This document shows, piece by piece, positions 9,469 to 22,086 of a stretch of 64,000 nt of DNA. The translations under genes and the position numbers were made by a program. Source of the DNA: Cadophora sp. MPI-SDFR-AT-0126 (Eukaryota; Ascomycota; Leotiomycetes; Helotiales; Ploettnerulaceae); assembly GCA_020747065.1 (NCBI GenBank), contig JAGMVK010000021.1:62001-126000 (forward strand), in the 5' to 3' direction. A model generated the notes under the pieces. That model was given only the letters and a program-made list of their open reading frames with translations. It was not told the DNA's origin and made no database searches. Each line of letters starts with the position of its first letter. Positions within the stretch are counted from its first letter, which is position 1.

Positions 9469-11318
9469 ATGGTATTCTGTGGAAGGCCGTCCAAAGGATG
9501 TTCCAATTGCCGGACGAGGAGAATCAAGGTCCGCACCTCACTTACCTATGCTATCAGATGAGACCGAGTATCAACCATATGCTATCTATCTTTATCTCCG
9601 CCATTTTCTTACTTGCCTCCTTACTGTATCGAAGTATTGCTGACCCGACTTGCTTTCTTCAAAGTGCGATCAACTCGATCCATCCTGCTCACAATGTCTT
9701 CGAGCAAGCAAGAAATGTCCTGGGTACCGCGACCCGCTCGCTCTTATGTTTCGCGACGAGAACGAGAAAGTCCTGACGAAAGCTCGTGCTCCAAGGCAGC
9801 CGAGCGACTTGACGAAACGAACAGGCTCCAAATCGAGAAAGGGCTCTGCCGACGAGTCGGGCTCGTCATCGTCTAGATCCAGCAGCGTGGTAACGAGGCG
9901 GCCGGAGAAGGTATCTACGCAGATACGATCTATTTCGCCAGCCTTGTCGGCACCGCTACAGGATGAAGGTATTCGGTTCTTCTTCACGCATTACGTATCG
10001 TCTAGTCCGAAGCTGCAGAATGGAGAGGTGGATTACACCAAGACTTCACCCCAATGGTCGCTGCTGAGTATTGATCCGTCATTCAATAACGCGGTATCTT
10101 CTGTTGGGTTCGCGGGCCTTTCGAATGTGACGAAAGATCCGGAGCATACGATAGCTGCGCGGAAAAAGTATGCTGCCAGTTTAAGGGACATCACGCTTGC
10201 ATTGCAAGATACATCGAAGTCTGACCTGGATGCGACTTTCAAGTCGGTGATGCTCCTCGCTGCGTTTGAGGTAAGCAACATGTTCTCCTTTAGTGGATAT
10301 TCTGACTTCTCCAGATTGTCAATGGTACTTCTCAGTCAAATGGAGGCTCTTGGGGTGTGCATATCGATGGCGCGGCTGCCATTTTGAAGTTGATGATATC
10401 AAGACGGCCACAAGGTCTACCAGCCACACGACTACAGATGATGTTTGTGTTATCAGTTGTAAGTCTAACAGTCTTGTACTGCGCGCAGCAGTCTCTAACT
10501 GTGACCAGTGCTTCAAAGCCTTGAGTAGAGGAGAACAGGTCCCATCGAGTATGCACGACTGGACAAGGTCCGTCAGACGATCCATGGATCCCGTCGACGC
10601 ACACTCCACAGTTCTCGCAGACATAATGATACGTTGCGTGAACTTCCTTTCCACGATCAAGAACGCATCTCCAGTCGACTCGATATCGATATATCTCGAA
10701 GCGGTGGAGTGTGACGCAGAAATGCGTGACTGGAATGCTCAACTTCCTGAAGGCTGGAGACACAAAACTATGCCGACCACCGACACCTCGGAATTTATAT
10801 ATGAAGGTCACGTCCACATCTACGAAGACTTGTGGCGGGCCAGGATCTATACCAATTACCGCTGGATGCGCATCATGCTCAGCCAGGTCCTGTTAGAGCA
10901 CCAAGAAAATCTCGCCATGTTTGCTACCGACGAGACTGTGCAACGGGAAGACAGTCTGCGTACCATCTCTGAGTTGGCCCACGACATCTGTACGAGTATC
11001 TCCAGCCAACTCACACGGTTCGACAACGTGGAGATTGTCAGAAGACAGGTCCCTCCTATGTCGGGAGTATTTCTTCTCCTCCTTCCGATTTCGGTCGCAG
11101 GAAGCGCGATGTATGTCCCTGAATCCATGCATCAGTGGTGCATTCGCATGCTGGAGTATATTGGGAACAGGATGGGAGTTTACCAGGCTCTTGCGATGGT
11201 TGGTTTGGTCAAGATGCAGCGGGGGAAATGGGTTCCTGGGAACGATGGCTTTCATGTGTCGTCAGGACGCAGTGTCTGGAAATCGGATGCCTTGATAACA
11301 GCACTGACTTCGATTTAA
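9469..11318 (+). CDS. Zn2Cys6 binuclear-cluster transcription factor
   Basis: Nuclear DNA-binding regulator. Exons 9469-9528, 9665-10270, 10315-10458 and 10509-11318 give 539 aa. The zinc cluster has six cysteines at residues 11, 14, 21, 28, 31 and 38 (CX2CX6CX6CX2CX6C), starting GCSNCRTRRIKC. It is completed only by joining exon 1 to exon 2, a common arrangement in this family. A basic, Ser-rich linker follows (about residues 55-95), then the acidic/hydrophobic middle region seen in fungal-specific regulators, with IDGAAAILKL and a helical C-terminal half. The closest style is the small-zinc-cluster group with a C-terminal DUF3468-like region; no specific orthologue is claimed. Neighbours are an RTA1-like gene and a secreted mannosidase, which gives no clear target. 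Confidence 0.92.
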
Positions 11319-12055
11319 TAATCAAGCAGTCATCGAAAGTTCTCGGTAAATTTCTGTTCTCCATGCCCCTCCCTGGTATGTCTGCAAACCTCCGAGCCGT
11401 TTTGAGCAGTCGAGAACAACACCAGATTTGAGACTATTGAAAAAGCTCATGCAAGATGCGGTGAGACTGTACGTTACCTGGGATGAACTGGATGAGTGGT
11501 CAGAAAAGCGTGGTTTACATGCATCGAGCATGCATACTTCCTAAACTCTAGAACGCAAGGGGAAGCTGGGCGATGATCACAAAGCGATCGACAGCCCACC
11601 AGGAACATCGTCATGCCCACCCCCGCACGGCAATCCGGTCACAGCGCAGCCAATTGAGGAAGGCGTCAACTATTTCGCCGCACGCGGGTGGCTGCCGTGA
11701 TCACTCTGTTGGAGTCTGGTCAGGGGAAGCAGCCAATCTGATGTGTCGGCTGTTCGGGCATGGCTGGCTAATTTGCTGGGGTGCACATAAGGAGATCGCG
11801 CGGACCGACTGAAAGTTTATCTTCACGAACGATAAAATGAGGGATGGGACGAGATGATGTGGAGCATGTGCTTAAGTGAATTAGTACTTGACATCAAGTG
11901 CAAGCAATGTGATCCTTAATGAGGGGTAGCTCATCTTCTTTCTTCGTGTGTATATATTCCGGGGTCCTCCTTCTCCTCGAGTTGAGGGTCGTAGACTAGT
12001 TTCTAACCCCTCTCTTCGTGGAACAACGTTCTTAGGACGCATTTCGGTCTTCATC
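11319..12055. other. gap with a TATA-like element before the mannosidase
   Basis: No gene seen. TATATATT near 11950, about 100 bp before the mannosidase ATG and followed by a pyrimidine-rich stretch, resembles a core promoter and transcription start. Confidence 0.45.
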
Positions 12056-13832
12056 ATGCATTTTTCTAGAATTGTCGTCCCGACAGTAGCCTTCCTGGCT
12101 GGGAGTATCCAAGCCATTCCTACCGGGGATCTCTTCACAAGACAGAGTCGGCCAGACAATCATACTCTCAACCGCGAGAGAGCCGATGCTGTCAAGGCTT
12201 CTTTCGAATTTGCGTGGGACGGATACAAGAAATATGCATTTCCCAATGATGAGTTACACCCAGTCTCGAACGGATTCAGTAATTCCCGGTGAGCTTTCAA
12301 ATGATGTTGAAGAAAGTTATACTGATAACTGGAAGAAATGGATGGGGTGCCAGTGCAGTCGACGCGTTCAGCACTGCATTGGTCATGCAGATCCCAGATA
12401 TCGTTGATACGATCCTGGAATTTATTCCTACGATAGACTTCGACAAGACGACTGATCAAGTATCGCTTTTCGAGACTACCATCCGATATCTAGGTGGGAT
12501 GTTATCTGGTGAGTGGCACCCTGTGTTGAAGATCTCAATTGCTGATGAAGTAGGCTATGATTTTCTGAAAGGACCGTTGTCGAATTTGAATTCCAATGAC
12601 ACTGCCACTGAACTGGTCCTCAAACAAGCAGAGCGTCTTGCAAACAATCTCGCATTCGCATTCGATACACCAACAGGAATCCCGAGTAACAATCTCATTT
12701 TCAGCCCTCAAGGAACTGACGGGTCAACGACCAATGGTATCGCCACAATCGGAACCCTTGTGCTAGAATGGGTTCATCTCTCGGATCTAAGCGGAAACAA
12801 GACCTACGGGGAGCTAGCAGAGAAAGGAGAATCATACCTGCTCGCTCCCAAACCCGCATCCTCAGAGCCTTGGCCGGGACTGATCGGCACCAATGTTGAC
12901 ATCAACACTGGTCTCTTCCAGGATGCATCAGGAGGCTGGGTAGGCGGCGATGACAGCTTCTATGAATACCTCCTGAAGATGTACGTCTACGATTCCTCCA
13001 GATTTGGGCATTACAAAGATCGTTGGGTTCTTGCCGCAGACTCCTCGATAGCACATCTAGCCAGCAATCCATCCACCAGGCCAGACCTAACCTTCCTCGC
13101 CGAATTCGACGGGCAAAAGAAAATCTTCGAATCGCAACATCGTGAGTTCTTTCCTTCATTCCCTCATCACATCTTATGTTAACATACTCCAGTCGCCTGC
13201 TTCGACGGCGGATCCTTCATCCTAGGCGGTCTTGTTCTCAAGGAGCAGAAATACATCGACTTCGGCCTCGCCCTCGTCAACGGCTGCCACGACACCTACG
13301 TCAGCACTTTAACCGGCATCGGGCCTGAAGTTTTCCGCTGGGTCGAAAACAACACCGCGTCGAACGACACAGACAACCCACCACCACCAGCCGACGAAGC
13401 CGCTTTCTACGAAAAAGCAGGCTTCTACATCACGAACGGAAACTACAATCTACGTCCCGAAGTCATCGAGAGTTTCTACTATGCTTACCGCGCAACCGGC
13501 GACCAGACTTACCGTGACTGGGCGTGGAATGCGTTCGTGGCTATCAGGGACAATTGTATGGTTGGGAGTGGATTTGCGGAGCTGAATGATGTGAATAAGC
13601 CGAAGGGAGGTGGGTACAGTGACTTCCAGGAGAGCTTTCTGTTTGCGGAGGTATTAAAGTATGCGTATTTAATTCATGCTCCGGTGAGTCTTCGAAGATT
13701 TGCCTGTATTGATGTTATGATGCTGACTGACTTGTATAGGATAATGTCTGGCAAGTGGAGCATAATGGAGAGAACGAGTGGGTGTTTAACACCGAAGCTC
13801 ATCCTTTCAAAGTTTGGGGTCCGCCAATCTAG
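12056..13832 (+). CDS. secreted GH47 class I mannosyl-oligosaccharide alpha-1,2-mannosidase
   Basis: Removes alpha-1,2-linked mannose from N-glycans by an inverting, Ca-dependent mechanism. Exons 12056-12288, 12336-12508, 12554-13141, 13193-13683 and 13740-13832 give 525 aa, the usual size of secreted fungal enzymes such as Aspergillus MsdS. A signal peptide ([20 protein letters not shown]) precedes the GH47 opening: [20 protein letters not shown], then DELHPVS and [27 protein letters not shown]-like turns, [11 protein letters not shown] and the metal-site end [13 protein letters not shown] (last exon) are all in order. The first intron splits SNSR/NGWG. Several N-x-T/S sequons occur. An upstream TATA-like box supports the start. 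Secretion suggests it trims extracellular glycans rather than acting as the ER enzyme. Confidence 0.95.
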
Positions 13833-14168
13833 ATTAGAAACGTGTAAGAAAAGATTTGCGACAGCGTAAATTTCAATGTTGCGAAAAGACAAAGGCAACA
13901 AATCTATTCACTTCCCATCAAATCTTGTTGTGGCTAGATAGCAATCTCGCTTCCTTTCAGCGAACCGAGTTCGAGGGCGTCTCTGATTATTACAGGCAGC
14001 GTTCGCTAATTTACTCAACAGAAGGAGAGGAAAGCCTGTTTTCCATTTTGAGAAGCTCTAGCTTATATGCAGTAACTCATTCACAACGGCCGCGGTCGCA
14101 CTTCGAACCTTGCCGGTGTGAACATTGCCCATGTTAATGCGAAATTGATTGTTATGAAGTACCTGGCT
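13833..14168. other. short convergent intergenic stretch
   Basis: Between the 3' ends of the mannosidase (plus) and the HET gene (minus). Only 3' UTRs are expected; nothing else seen. Confidence 0.5.
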
Positions 14169-16245
14169 TCAGACGATTGTGATTGTGGTCCTAAATATCT
14201 CGTTTCGAAGATTTACTTCTGGCCATGCTCCCCTTGCATAATCCTCCTCGACTTCAATTAGACCTACTCGTTCAAATGTATGCATCGAGTATTGAGGATG
14301 GGATGGCGAGACTGGAAGTAGTGCAAGCCCGACCTTCGAAGTGATGTTGAAGAACCAGAGCGTTGCGCAAACGGTTGAATAACCTGACGTATCCGGGACA
14401 AACGTGTAGACAATGTCGTCGGCAGCATCTCTATTTGGGCTTGAGAGCACAAAATCGTACTTGGGAATGGTTATCGTGAAATCGTCCCGAGGCGGCCGTC
14501 GCTCCCTGGATATCGAACCACATCTGAACACCCCGCAAATCACCAAAACTCCTCCTGATACAGGGCCCATTGGATCTCGGCCTTTTAATTCCGTTGACAC
14601 ATGCACCACATCTGCTTCGATTTCGGAGGCATCTATGTGATTACGGAGAACCCATCCGTCAATAGCAGCCCACGACCATGAGGGTGCTCGATACTCAATC
14701 GGTTTGAGACATGGTCCCGTGGCAAATTCTTTCGACCAACAGAGATCCTTTGGCAGGTTCTCTTTCCGGAGTCCGGCGACGTAGTGGCCGCCTCGCAAAC
14801 GCTGTCGCTCATGCGCAATGCCCGATATGGCTGGCAGTTTATCACTTCCAGAGCTCAATTGACGACTCGAATAGTCCACAATAACGCTAGAAAACCAATC
14901 TTCTTCGAGAAGGCGATCGGGGAACAGTGGGAATTCACTCTCATTCCTCACGCTCTGTAAGGGTCGTAGCCACTCCTTACACCCACTCTCGAAATAGACA
15001 TATTCGCCACAACGATAATACATTTGATTTCGTTGAAAACCAAGGTACCTGGGTGAAAGCATTTCTTCCTGGAATGTCCTTGCTCTGGTCCTAAGGAGTG
15101 AAAATTGCTCATCGCCTATATGGTTATTGACAGGCACGTTCGTGAAGTACAGTCTAGAATTACTAGGCTCATGCAAATCAACTTTGTGATAATCGATTTC
15201 AAATACCCTTTTTCCGAAAAGTCCTTCTGAACTTCGAACACCAGCTCCAATAGTCAGTACGCTCGAGCCATAATAAGAGCCCATTTTTGCGGACTCCTCT
15301 GCCCAATCTGGCTCTGAGCCTTGGAGAATGCAGAAGGTATCGATCCATATGTACTGCTGGCCGAGCGCCCGCGTGATTGTGATAGCATCTTGATAAGTCT
15401 TCGGAAGGCTGCAGAACTCTATGCCTTCCTTTCTGTCATCAATATTGTCAATAGTCGTTGTATACTTGTTACTTGCATTGTCCCATCGATGACTGAGACA
15501 AACATAACTTCCTCTCGGCCCTTCATCACATCCGGATACTTCTGGGAACTCTTTGAGATAGACAGTAGGCGACTCGCGACGCCCAACGTAGATAAGACGC
15601 TTTGGTAAAGCTTTCGGCAGGTCGAAATCTTCCGCCATCCATTCTTTAGACAAGTCTATCCAGGCCCTGGCGAGTAGAATACTGGATGCTGGATCTGGTT
15701 CCTGAGCCATGCGACGACCCGGAATTAATGCGCTAGCAGCGTCCTCTGGGGTCTGTCAGGTCAAGAATATACTTATGTGATTCAGGTATGAAAGACTGGA
15801 CGACAATACCTTCGTCGGTATATATGCCTAAGGTTGGCCACAGGTTATGGCGCTGCTGTTCACTTTGACTTTGAATGAACAATTCGTCTTGGCGATATGG
15901 CGTGCCAGTTACATTTGCTACTCTCAAGATAATCATCTCGTGATCAAGAACAGGCCCATCCAGTTGATCGATCTGATCTACAATCAATGTGCACAATGGG
16001 CAATCGTTAGTCGCTCCTATTTTTGCCGCATCAATAGTGTGAAGTCGATGACCAGCAGCAGAGATCAAGGCCTTAGTCGTGATCTGTCTGCAGGAGTCAC
16101 AAGCGGGCGCGTTGATGTAAGGAGCCAAATGAGCTTCTGGAAGCTGTGTTCGTCTGACTGGTTGAACGGGAGCTAATCCGGTGTAAAGGCCTTCGTCCCA
16201 GTCAGAACAAGCTTCCGATGGTGAGGCTGAGCTCGAGGACGTCAT
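14169..16245 (-). CDS. HET-domain protein (heterokaryon incompatibility type)
   Basis: HET domains trigger growth arrest or death after non-self contact in filamentous fungi. Two frames on the minus strand join if a 64-bp intron (15809-15746) is removed: exon 16245-15810 and exon 15745-14169, giving 670 aa. The donor reads GTATTG, a CTGAC branch site lies just before CCCCAG, and the phases agree. N-terminal half: Cys pairs CDSC (about residue 50) and CPLC, as in many long HET proteins. HET domain at about 225-335: YVCLSHRWD, LPKTYQDAI, YIWIDTFCILQ, DWAEESAKMGSYY and LTIGAG. The joining stretch SALIPGRRMAQEPDPAS matches the usual linker before the domain. C-terminal part: a W-rich RAPSWSWAAIDG motif, also standard. 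Without the intron the gene would be frameshifted. Confidence 0.9.
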
Positions 16246-17533
16246 GAAAGCCTGGCCAGAGAATCGAGCAGATAAGGGCGCCTATAACGAAACCGCGGCT
16301 GGAATCCTTGAGCTGCAATGTAGAATCACAATTAAGGGAGTGTGAGTTGCGTGGAGAGTGACAAGGCTCGTAGAGAAACAATGTCGTAGGCTCGTAGCAT
16401 GGCGTTACCGTATACTTCTAGGTGCACGCCAGATACAGAAGGCAGACTAATGAGAATGTACTGTGCTTGTACCAGGAACTTGCATACAGAAAAGGTGGGG
16501 CAGCCTCATCAAAATCAGGTCTGACCCATAATCCTTTAACTATACTTACATTTTATTTTGAAATAATATTGATTTTGCAAAAAAGGGAGAGGCAAGTGTA
16601 GTCTCTAGCGACTCTTGAACTTTCATTCTGGCAATTTTTAAAGCTCGATCGCCAAGTCTCTCAAAGCAAGAAAGAATGACCGACGTGGGAAGGTAGCCCT
16701 GCCCCCATAGGAATAGAAGAAAATCTTCATACTTCATAACAATTCTCGATACCAATATCATGAGATATTATCAATTCAATGGTGCTTCTTCCTGAAGAAA
16801 TGGTGAGGGTTAGGGTGATCGTGGGAGAATCTCGGCTCGATTACGCTCCCAGCTGTGGAGGCGCCTCCTTGGCTGATGAATCCAAGCACTTGACAGGGTC
16901 GTCTCCAACTCGTGGTATCTGTCACTTGTCAGCTCTATTTGTTTCCTTGGGAACCATCAGGTTTAGCGGCACAGCTTCTCCGAACGATGCCCCAGCAAAG
17001 CGGGCACAGCCGAAGCCTGACAGCCGGGACTGAAGTATTTAAGGCTACAATTCTCGTTTTTCATTGGTCAGCAACGCTAGACAGGGTATTTGATTGGCCC
17101 TTTTCTCCACAAACACCCCCCGCACATCTCGCTTCTCGCTTCTCGCCAAAACAAGGGCAGGTGAAATGCATGCGCCACTGACTCTGTATCTCGCATATTT
17201 TGGTATACCTCATCTGTACGTATCCAGATATCTGGGTCCCAGCACTCTATTCAAGTGCCTTCGCTTCCGTTTCTATTGGTCCTCGGTGCGAGAGGCATGG
17301 TTCTCGTCATTTCAAGGCTGTACAACACTGAAGATCCTCGGTGTCTTGGCTTATGACGGATGCCGATACACATTGGGGTAGCAATTCGTAAGTAGCACGG
17401 CAAGCAAGGGAAAGGCAGCAAGGTTGAAGCTCATTTTTCTATATGAGCCTCGTCTTTCCAAATTTCATATCCTACCTTTGATCTTTCGTATTCCTCCTGA
17501 CCCCTGACTCTTGTTCCTCCAGCGTTCTTAGCA
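16246..17533. other. 1.3-kb divergent intergenic region
   Basis: Separates the divergent HET and P450 genes. No gene seen; short frames at 16546-16761 (minus) and 16779-17381 (plus) overlap one another without features. Confidence 0.5.
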
Positions 17534-19347
17534 ATGGCAACATCGCTTCTCCAAAGTATCGCCACAGCAGCGACTTTCCTCTCCGCCTTTTCAATTTTGT
17601 ACTTCATTGCTCTAGGAATTTGGCGACTGTACTTTAGTCCCATTTCACATTTTCCAGGACCGAAACTCGCAGCTTTGACCTACTGGTATGGTGCTACCTC
17701 TATCCCCCTCAATTCCTCACCAGTCCGAGTCTTATCTGATACAATCAGGTACGAATTCTACTACGACCTCATCCAGCGAGGTCGTTTCCCCTTCCAAATC
17801 CAGGAACTTCATGACCAATATGGTCCAATAGTACGAATCAACCCGCACGAACTGCACGTCTCGGATCCGAATTTCTATCATACTATCTATGCGGGCGGGT
17901 CTCAAAAACGAGATCGGGATCCGTACCATACCTGTAAGCTTAAAAGCGTTTCAATTTCTTTGTTATTCTCTTTTCCCAAGAGCAGAAAGGAAAATTGCTG
18001 ACCGAGATCTACTGACCAGTTCCATTCACCTTATCTGGCAGTGTCCTGACCAGCCCTCCTCACGACCTCCATCGAAAACGGAGAGCAGCATTGAACCCAT
18101 TTTTCTCACAACAGAGCGCTCGAAGATTACTCCCTCTTCTCCAGGAAAGGATTGATGTTTTGGTCGCGAGATTGGAGGAATTGAAGGATACTGGCAAGAT
18201 TGTCAATCTATTGCATGCATTTTCTGCTTTCTCGAATGGTAATCACCACCCAGAAGTGTGTTTGGATTGAGTTGATTATTCTAGACGTGATCTCCCAATA
18301 CCTATTTGGCACGAGCGACCACCGCCTTGAAGCAGAAGGCTTCGATCCTTCCTACCACCATAAAATTCTCGGAGCATCAGCCTCGCTTGCCGTTGTCAAG
18401 CACTTCCCTTTCATTCCATCCATCATCGATAACTTGCCTGAGTTTGTCACGGACCATGTAGGCGCGTTGGCGGATCAGAAGAAGATGAAGAAGGTATGCT
18501 CGCATGGCTTTTCCAGCCCCTCACCCTCTTGAAGACAATTCGGGATCCTGAGACCACAACCTACTAGATCCTCTCAGGTCTTATTGAAAACGTCCGGAAC
18601 TACAGCACGAAATCCGACTACACCACCTCAACAACAGTCTTCCACACCTTACTAGAAAGTGACCTCCCACCCAGCGAAAAAACCACAAAGCGCCTCACAG
18701 AAGAAGGAATCACCCTGGTCGGCGCAGGAAGCCACACCGTAGCCTGGGCTCTAACCGTCGGATCTTTCCATATCCTGTCAAACTTCCAAACCCTTTCCAC
18801 TCTGAAGACCGAGCTGTTAACAATCAAACGCGACGGAGAGACTCTTAACTCAATCTTAATCCAACTAGAGAAACTACCCTTCCTGACCGGCGTCATCAAA
18901 GAATCCCTTCGCCTCTCCTATGGCCCCTCCCTGCGCCTCCCACGAATCGACCCCGAAAAACCCATACAGTTCCATGACTGGGTGATCCCACCCGGAACAT
19001 CCGTTTCAATGACCACTGTGCTCATGCATCACGACGAAAACATCTTCCCAGATTCAAAAGAATTCAAGCCTGAGAGGTGGCTGGGTGGCGATAAAGGACT
19101 GGATAAGTATATGACTGCATTTTCAGGGGGCAGTAGAGCTTGTTTGGGAATTACTCTTGCGTGGGCGGAGCTATATTTGGGGTTTGCGGGGGTGTTTGGC
19201 AGTATTGGTGGGGTGGGGGAGAAAGGGAAGAGGGGTGTGATGAGGTTGGTTGGGACGGATAGGGGGGATGTGGAGATTATTGGTGATGGGTTTTTTCCGC
19301 TTGTGAAGGAGGGCAGTGAGGGTGTCAGGGTGTTGATTACTAGTTGA
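17534..19347 (+). CDS. cytochrome P450 monooxygenase
   Basis: Microsomal haem monooxygenase. Exons 17534-17685, 17749-17933, 18020-18238, 18285-18493 and 18568-19347 give 514 aa. An N-terminal membrane anchor (residues 1-30) is followed by the Pro-rich hinge [10 protein letters not shown]. Catalytic landmarks are in order: the helix-I region [10 protein letters not shown] (unusual next to the common AGxDTT, but keeping the Thr), ExxR as KESLR (about 366), the PERW motif FKPERWLGG, and the haem loop [10 protein letters not shown] with the ligand Cys at about 445. The N-terminal style ([19 protein letters not shown]) recalls trichodiene-oxygenase-like fungal P450s. No polyketide or terpene synthase lies nearby, so the substrate is unknown. 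Intron 2 has a weaker acceptor; the one at 18018-18019 alone restores the frame. Confidence 0.9.
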
Positions 19348-20011
19348 GGTGGGGAACATGCAAAAGAAGAGAAGTGAGTTGGTGTTGTGTCGTTCTGCTT
19401 AGGCTTCGTTTTCGAGACATGCCTTGGATGTACAGTGAATCGCGTTAGTCTTTGGTATATAATGAATCGAAGTCGCCTCCTGGGAAACATCAATGGACAC
19501 ATGCCGAATTGTTTACAAATATTATGAAAATTGACTTAAACAACACTAGGAATTAAGCGAGTCTGATGAGTAAAGGTCTTACGCTTAGCATTCGGGTGTC
19601 ACGATAAAAAAAAATATGAAAAGTTCCTGTTGAAGCAGCACTAACTTGATCTTGGAGTCGCAATATACAAGTAAGTGCTTCATAGCAAGATAAGTCTCGG
19701 CCCAAGTTACGTCGAGCATTCATTCCAGCTGTTGATCATCCCAAATTCTTCCCCTCACTTCGGACCTGCTTAGCACTGTTGGAAGCTGAGGTATTAAAAT
19801 ACCCCTTCTCTCCAAGTGCGTCCTAGTACGGACTCGAATACATGTGTATTCATCAGAAGTACATATGAAGCCATGTCTGTAGACTTTGGACTCAAATTCG
19901 AATGGTCAAATCTGCCGAACTCGGTAGAGTGTTGCTTTCTCTCGTTTGACCATGCCAATAATACCTCACAGGCCGTCTCCAACAAAGGTTTTTCCGTTTT
20001 ATCTTCGGCTA
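19348..20011. other. gap, no gene seen
   Basis: Convergent intergenic space between the P450 and the coiled-coil gene. No coding signal. Confidence 0.5.
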
Positions 20012-21144
20012 TCATTGAGGTCCAAGTCCTATAGCTTTCGATTTGACTAGACACAGCCAAGTGTCAAAGCTTTGGCCATGACCGGTTCCATTTTTGAGGA
20101 GCATAGGAGAAATGCCGAAGATGTCATTCTCTGTATGCTGAACCTCTTCCACGACCTCAACCCAAGGGGAGGTGAGGTGTCCAGTCGTGGCTGGTGCCGA
20201 CAAGCTGAGCCGACAGCGTTGTTGAGAAAATAGAGCAGCAGCATCCCAAGCTTTTTCGAATAGTTTCTTCAGTTGGTCGCCTTTCATTAAATTCATCTGA
20301 AGTTGAGAGTCCAGAAAAGCGGACTTTGATGACAACGACTGAGTAGCCTCCTCGATGCGCTCAGTGCTGTTTGCTTTGCTGAACATTGCTGACGCAGTGA
20401 TGCTTCTCCACCTTTCTGAAGCCTCAGTCGGTCTGGGCATGGTAATGGAATCTGCAATGTCATCAATTATCAAAAAGTAAAAAGGAATCGAATTAGCGGC
20501 TCACCATCGCTGAAAACCAGACAGTATACTTGGTAGATAACAGTAGCCTCGTGTCCCAACATGATGAATGGCGTGCTAAAGCATGTGGCGTAGAGTTGCT
20601 GCCAAAGGAAGCTCTCGAAAACGTATTTCATCGGGACATTTTTAGTTGGACAGACACTCAGCATATGACCACGCAGAATTGTAGCTATATTTCGCGACTT
20701 CGAAAGACTGCTTCTCAACTGCCTGGAAAGCGATGAGACTTGGCTTTGAAGCTGCAAGAAGGCCTCCTTCAGTTCTGTGTCACTACATGGTTGGAAGTCG
20801 TCCAGTGCACTCAATCGTTCTCTCTGGATATCTCGAAGCTGGGCTTTCAACGATTCATTTTCGCCTTTGAGGAGTTTCTCGGCTCGATTATTGGCTTTTG
20901 CAGCTTGTACGTTGAGCGATATTGGAGGTGGAAATGAGTTTGGCTTGATATGGGCATCCGAACTGCTCCGCCCTGCGGAAGGACGATATCCTGCAAAAGA
21001 TTTCTGGTCATATGAGACTCCTGAGTCTACGAAAGCAGTAGAATTTGCTCCATGCGAGTCTGGCATGAGGTTAGTCTCAATTCTTGCCGGTGCCCCAGAA
21101 TGTTTCAAAAGATATGATTGGAACTCCGCCCCAGTATCTGGCAT
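20012..21144 (-). CDS. fungal coiled-coil protein of unknown function
   Basis: Minus strand. Exons 21144-20505 and 20451-20012, joined across a 53-bp intron (GTGAGC donor, TTGCAG acceptor), give 359 aa from the ATG at 21144. Residues about 85-150 form a heptad-rich coiled coil (AEKLLKGENESLKAQLRDIQ, then LQLQSQVSSLSRQL). A conserved-looking globular part follows (CSDTELKEAF, FLWQQLYATCFSTPF). This layout recurs in large fungal families annotated only as hypothetical. An acidic, Glu/Asp-rich frame at 21547-21200 probably provides a 5' exon (EEPEEPDEDLDEEDEE), but the splice phase could not be fixed, so the true start may be 21547. It is divergent from the Hsp70-like gene at 22087. Role unknown. 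Confidence 0.68.
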
Positions 21145-22086
21145 TTAGTGGTGTATTCCCATGCCGAGATTGAACCCAGTCGAAACGCCTCAACTCTACT
21201 CAGAGCTGTAAAATTCTGTTCCGGCAGTATTGGTCTACTCTCAAATTTCGGTTCCTCCTTCGTCTTCGCACTTGAAAATGGACCTTCGACTTGCCTTGGA
21301 AAGCATGAGAAATCGATGCCTGTCTGTTCCTTGGGTCCGCTAAAAACATGTTCGACTGGTCAGACTCATCATATTGGTCGACCGCCTGGCCTCCAGAATG
21401 TTTCTTGTATTGATATGGACTGGTGGTCGAAGCTTCCTCGTCTTCTTCATCCAGATCTTCGTCTGGCTCCTCCGGCTCCTCGTCTTCGGCGAACAGATTT
21501 TGCCCACCACGAGACTGATCCCAGTCTTTTTTCGAATGTCGATTCATCTGTTATACTATGGATGTTGTGGTCGGTGTAGGAATTTAGCTGCACTCTTTCA
21601 ATAATCAAACGAAAGGCATGTTATGTTAAAGACAACCCGAGCTCGCGTTGGGCGCTGGGGCTGTGAAATCGGTGTCTGTGCCTGGGAAGGCTGATATGTT
21701 GGGATTGGCTAATGCCAAATGCCACATTCGGGCATCCACATCATCGAAGACCAGTCAATTGGTTGCACGTAGCCAGCAAGCTGTCACCAGATCATCACAC
21801 ATGGCGTTTATCCACCCGATACCAATCAATCCGGTCAACAATTGCGAAATCAGGCAGTGATGCAGATCTGAATAAGGCTGCACATTAGAGTCTGGCAGGT
21901 TGCATACACTTCTGCAAAATCGGTCGGGACAAGGTAGAAGCGCAGTGGGCACCAAGGTGATCTTTCCTCCAAATTTTAGTCCAGCTATCCATGATCACTA
22001 CAGAAGACGTTGTACCAAACTATTACTTTCTACTCGCCCTCAATTTCTACACAATCAAGGCACAGCAACAGCTCTATCATTGACCA
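21145..22086. other. probable 5' exon of the coiled-coil gene plus shared promoter
   Basis: Minus-strand frame 21547-21200 is rich in Asp/Glu and then Arg (VRRRRRNRN), and likely belongs to the coiled-coil gene. A GTGCGA donor near 21289 with an acceptor near 21124 would keep the frame but is unproven. 21548-22086 has no coding signal and separates the divergent genes. Confidence 0.4.
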
